7,565 bases of DNA, taken from assembly GCA_902806395.1 (NCBI GenBank), contig CADCWH010000213.1:1-7565 (forward strand). The letters run 5' to 3'. This stretch comes from an uncultured Thermomicrobiales bacterium. GTDB lineage: Bacteria > Chloroflexota > Chloroflexia > Thermomicrobiales > UBA6265. The notes under the pieces were generated by a model. That model searched no databases and was not told where the DNA came from. It was given only the letters and a program-made list of their open reading frames with translations. The position numbers and the translations under genes were made by a program. This document shows, piece by piece, positions 5,510 to 7,565 of the stretch. How positions within the stretch are numbered: the first letter of the stretch is position 1; every line of letters begins with the position of its first letter.

Positions 5510-7429
5510 GTGGCCACGTCGGAACTCCAGGTCACCAGGCGAGGCGGCTTCGCCCGCGTCGCGTCGCGTCCCACGACATTCGCTCTCCCGACCACCGACG
5601 CGGCGTCCAGACTCCTCAACGACCCACGATCGCGACGCCTGCTTTCCCGGGCCGGGACATGCCTAGCATTCCTGCTCCTGTTCTCCGTCGTCGCTCTGAT
5701 CGCCTTCCGTGCTGCCTATTCGGGGCGCGTTTACCCCGCCGTACAGGTGGCCGGCGTAGCGGTCGGTGGTGACTCGCCCGAGGATGCCCGGGCGGCGGTC
5801 GCCTCGATGGCTGCCGACATGGAGCAGGGCTCGTTCCTGTTCACCGTCGGCGAGCGGAGCTTCGCCCCCACCCTGGCGGAACTGGGCATCTCGGTGGACG
5901 TGGATCGGAGTGTCGACCGGGCCTTTGCCCTGGGACGTGGGGCCAGTGCCGCCGATCGCGTGGCTTGGACCCTCGACCTGATCCGAGCCGACCAGCAGTC
6001 ACCCCTCTACGTCTCCTTCGACCAGACCCGCTTCCAACTCTATCTCGACGGACTCGATCGCGAAATTGGTCCGCCGCCTCAGAACGCGACCATCGCCGTC
6101 CGGGGGAGTTCGGTCTCGATCATCCCCGAGGTCGATGGACTGTTGATCGATCGCGCCGCCACCGAGACGGCCATCCGCACGGCGATCAGCGAGCTTTCGC
6201 CCGTCTCGATGCCGCTCCCGACCGTCGCATTCAAGGCCACGGTCCGCTCCGCTGACCTCGCCGGAATCCAGTCGCAGATCGCCGCCGCGCTCGAACGACC
6301 GATCAAAGTCGCCTTCGAAGGCGAGGTCTGGGACATCGCCCCGGCCGAGATCGGCCAATTCGTCGTCCTCCGGGAAGACCCCGCCCTGACCGGAGCCGCG
6401 GCCGTTTCAATAGACCTCGACCGTGACCGGCTGGTCCCGTGGCTGGACGAGACCTTCCGTGCCCGCATCGATCGGGAGCCCGTGGATGCCCTGGTCGGCT
6501 GGAACGGGGGGCCGGTCGCGATCGAACCGAGCATCGATGGCGTTCGCCTCCGCCCTACCACCCTAGCGGACGAGGTCTCCGCCAGCTTCACTGGCGCACG
6601 ACGCACCGTCCAGGTGCCGGTCAACGTGGTGGCCCCGACGGTCGATAGCGACAACCTGGCAGCACTCGGTCTGACGACGCTCCTCGCTCGTGGCACGTCG
6701 AACTACGATGGATCGACGTACGACCGTTCGACCAACATCGCCGTCGGGGCGTCATTGATGAATGGCACCCTAGTCCCCCCCGGTGGCCTGTTCTCGTTCA
6801 ACGGGGCCATCGGCGAGATCACGGAAGATAAGGGCTACGTCGAGGCTAAGGTGATCCAGGCCGAACGAATCGGTAAGGACATCGGCGGAGGCATCTGTCA
6901 GGTCTCAACCACGGTCTTCCGCGCCGCGCTCCTGGCTGGACTGCCGATCGAGCAGTGGTGGCCCCACACCTACCGAATCAGCTACTACGAGCGCGATGGC
7001 TGGGGACCGGGGTATGACGCGTCGATCTTGCAGATCGGCGACGACCCGTCACAGTGGGGCGACTTCACTTTCCGCAACCCGTCGGACTCCTGGCTCTTGG
7101 TCGAGTCCTGGGCGACCGGGGTGGAAGTCGTGGTGAACCTCTACGGGGCTGACCTCGGTTTCGATGCACAACTCACCGAGACCGAGACCGGAGTCACCAT
7201 CCCGATCGACCCCGACTTGGAGGTCGTCAATGAGGACCTCGACCCGGGCACCATCGAGCACACCGAACTCCCCGAGGAAGGGATCGAGGTCTGGTTCGTT
7301 CGCGACGTCTATGATCAGGACGGGACCCTCGTGGAGTCTCGGAAGTTCAGGACGGTGTTCCATTCCCGCGGGAACGTCTGGCAAGTCAGTCCTGACATGC
7401 GCGGGCAGTCACCAGCGGGTGGTGGATGA
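5510..7429 (+). CDS. VanW-family protein with duplicated peptidoglycan-binding modules
   Basis: Membrane-anchored extracytoplasmic protein of 639 residues. A basic N-terminus of about 50 residues stays inside; residues 50-69 form one membrane helix. Two modules of the PG_binding_4 type follow: 193-253 and 327-386 align with each other (AVRGSSVSIIPEVDG against GWNGGPVAIEPSIDG, then an amphipathic helix and a VA-x-x-PTV/FKATV strand), each preceded by an APxxxELG- or IAPAEIG-like segment near 119 and 276. The VanW domain spans about 398-527 with its signature GGGICQVSTT at 459-468, including C463, and PHTYRISYY at 485-493. The tail, about 555-626, resembles a divergent G5 domain. VanW domains occur in glycopeptide-resistance clusters and in YoaR-type wall proteins; their biochemical role is not firmly known to me. 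The neighbours suggest a part in wall synthesis or attachment. Start GTG 5510 rests on AAAGGA upstream. Its stop overlaps the next gene. Confidence 0.92.
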   Translation: MATSELQVTRRGGFARVASRPTTFALPTTDAASRLLNDPRSRRLLSRAGTCLAFLLLFSVVALIAFRAAYSGRVYPAVQVAGVAVGGDSPEDARAAVASMAADMEQGSFLFTVGERSFAPTLAELGISVDVDRSVDRAFALGRGASAADRVAWTLDLIRADQQSPLYVSFDQTRFQLYLDGLDREIGPPPQNATIAVRGSSVSIIPEVDGLLIDRAATETAIRTAISELSPVSMPLPTVAFKATVRSADLAGIQSQIAAALERPIKVAFEGEVWDIAPAEIGQFVVLREDPALTGAAAVSIDLDRDRLVPWLDETFRARIDREPVDALVGWNGGPVAIEPSIDGVRLRPTTLADEVSASFTGARRTVQVPVNVVAPTVDSDNLAALGLTTLLARGTSNYDGSTYDRSTNIAVGASLMNGTLVPPGGLFSFNGAIGEITEDKGYVEAKVIQAERIGKDIGGGICQVSTTVFRAALLAGLPIEQWWPHTYRISYYERDGWGPGYDASILQIGDDPSQWGDFTFRNPSDSWLLVESWATGVEVVVNLYGADLGFDAQLTETETGVTIPIDPDLEVVNEDLDPGTIEHTELPEEGIEVWFVRDVYDQDGTLVESRKFRTVFHSRGNVWQVSPDMRGQSPAGGG

Positions 7430-7565
7430 TGCGGTCCTCGATCGATTCGGCGTCGCCCGGGACGGCATCGTCTCGACTGCCCGGCAGCTTCTCCCTCGTC
7501 CTCCCCGCCCACAATGAGGAAGAAAACATCGCGATCGTCGTCGCCGACGCGTTGGCGACGCTTCC
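7426..7565 (+). CDS. Family 2 glycosyltransferase, 3' end outside window
   Basis: Only the first 46 codons are present. After about 20 low-complexity Ser/Ala/Pro residues comes F-S-L-V-L-P-A-H-N-E-E-E-N-I, the hallmark first strand and nucleotide-binding turn of GT-A fold family 2 glycosyltransferases of the dolichol-phosphate mannosyltransferase/undecaprenyl-phosphate transferase kind, followed by the expected helix (VVADALATL). Two adjacent ATG codons (7426 and 7429) are in frame; the first shares ATGA with the VanW stop, so translation is probably coupled. The purine-rich GGGTGGTGG just before is a weak ribosome site. It likely builds a lipid-linked or surface sugar and belongs to the same operon. 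Donor and acceptor cannot be told from this fragment. Confidence 0.85.
   Translation, partial: MMRSSIDSASPGTASSRLPGSFSLVLPAHNEEENIAIVVADALATL

Noticed and set aside
1..7565. A defence island, mobile element, CRISPR array, tRNA or novel multi-gene system
   Set aside because: No transposase, integrase, repeat array, attachment-like repeats or RNA gene structure was seen; all coding space is taken by envelope, transport and central metabolism genes with uniform composition.

Overview
The window is about two-thirds G+C, densely coded, and contains seven complete or nearly complete genes plus the first 46 codons of an eighth. Gene content suggests a Gram-positive-type or Chloroflexota (Thermomicrobia-like) bacterium: an LppX/LprG-type lipoprotein, an FhaA/FhaB pair of forkhead-associated proteins and a VanW/peptidoglycan-binding protein, in GC-rich DNA with frequent GTG/TTG starts. 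This assignment is inferred from gene content and style; there is no rRNA or marker gene here to prove it.

Layout. (1) 2-2339, plus strand: the end of a gene for an LprG/LppX-like lipoprotein (its lipobox lies at the left edge), overlapping by 17 nt a 14-helix-type MFS transporter that resembles mycobacterial P55/Rv1410. The pair reproduces the mycobacterial lprG-p55 arrangement. (2) 2336-3052, minus strand: ribulose-phosphate 3-epimerase, convergent with the transporter so that the two stop codons overlap. (3) 3130-4062, plus strand, divergent from the epimerase: an eight-helix membrane protein of no family I recognise, built as two copies of a four-helix unit. (4) 4072-4132: a convincing sigma-70-type promoter (TTGACC, 18 nt, TATACT) followed by a hairpin in the presumed 5' leader. 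(5) 4194 to the window end, plus strand: FhaA-like (DUF3662 + FHA), FhaB-like (membrane anchor + FHA), a VanW-family cell-wall protein with duplicated peptidoglycan-binding modules and a G5-like tail, and the start of a family 2 glycosyltransferase overlapping the VanW gene by ATGA.

How the genes may work together. The left pair is probably a lipid or amphiphile export unit of the cell envelope. The right-hand operon looks like an envelope module: two phosphothreonine-reading FHA proteins, a membrane-anchored wall protein and a glycosyltransferase. In actinobacteria fhaA/fhaB sit with PstP, RodA, PbpA, PknA and PknB; none of those is in this window, so the kinase partner, if there is one, is elsewhere.

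I see no mobile element, CRISPR array, RNA gene, rho-independent terminator or obvious defence system. The least explained items are the duplicated membrane protein, the leader hairpin under the FHA promoter, and a marked excess of the hexamer CGATCG. No stretch longer than 300 bases lacks a gene; the longest gap is 4063-4193.
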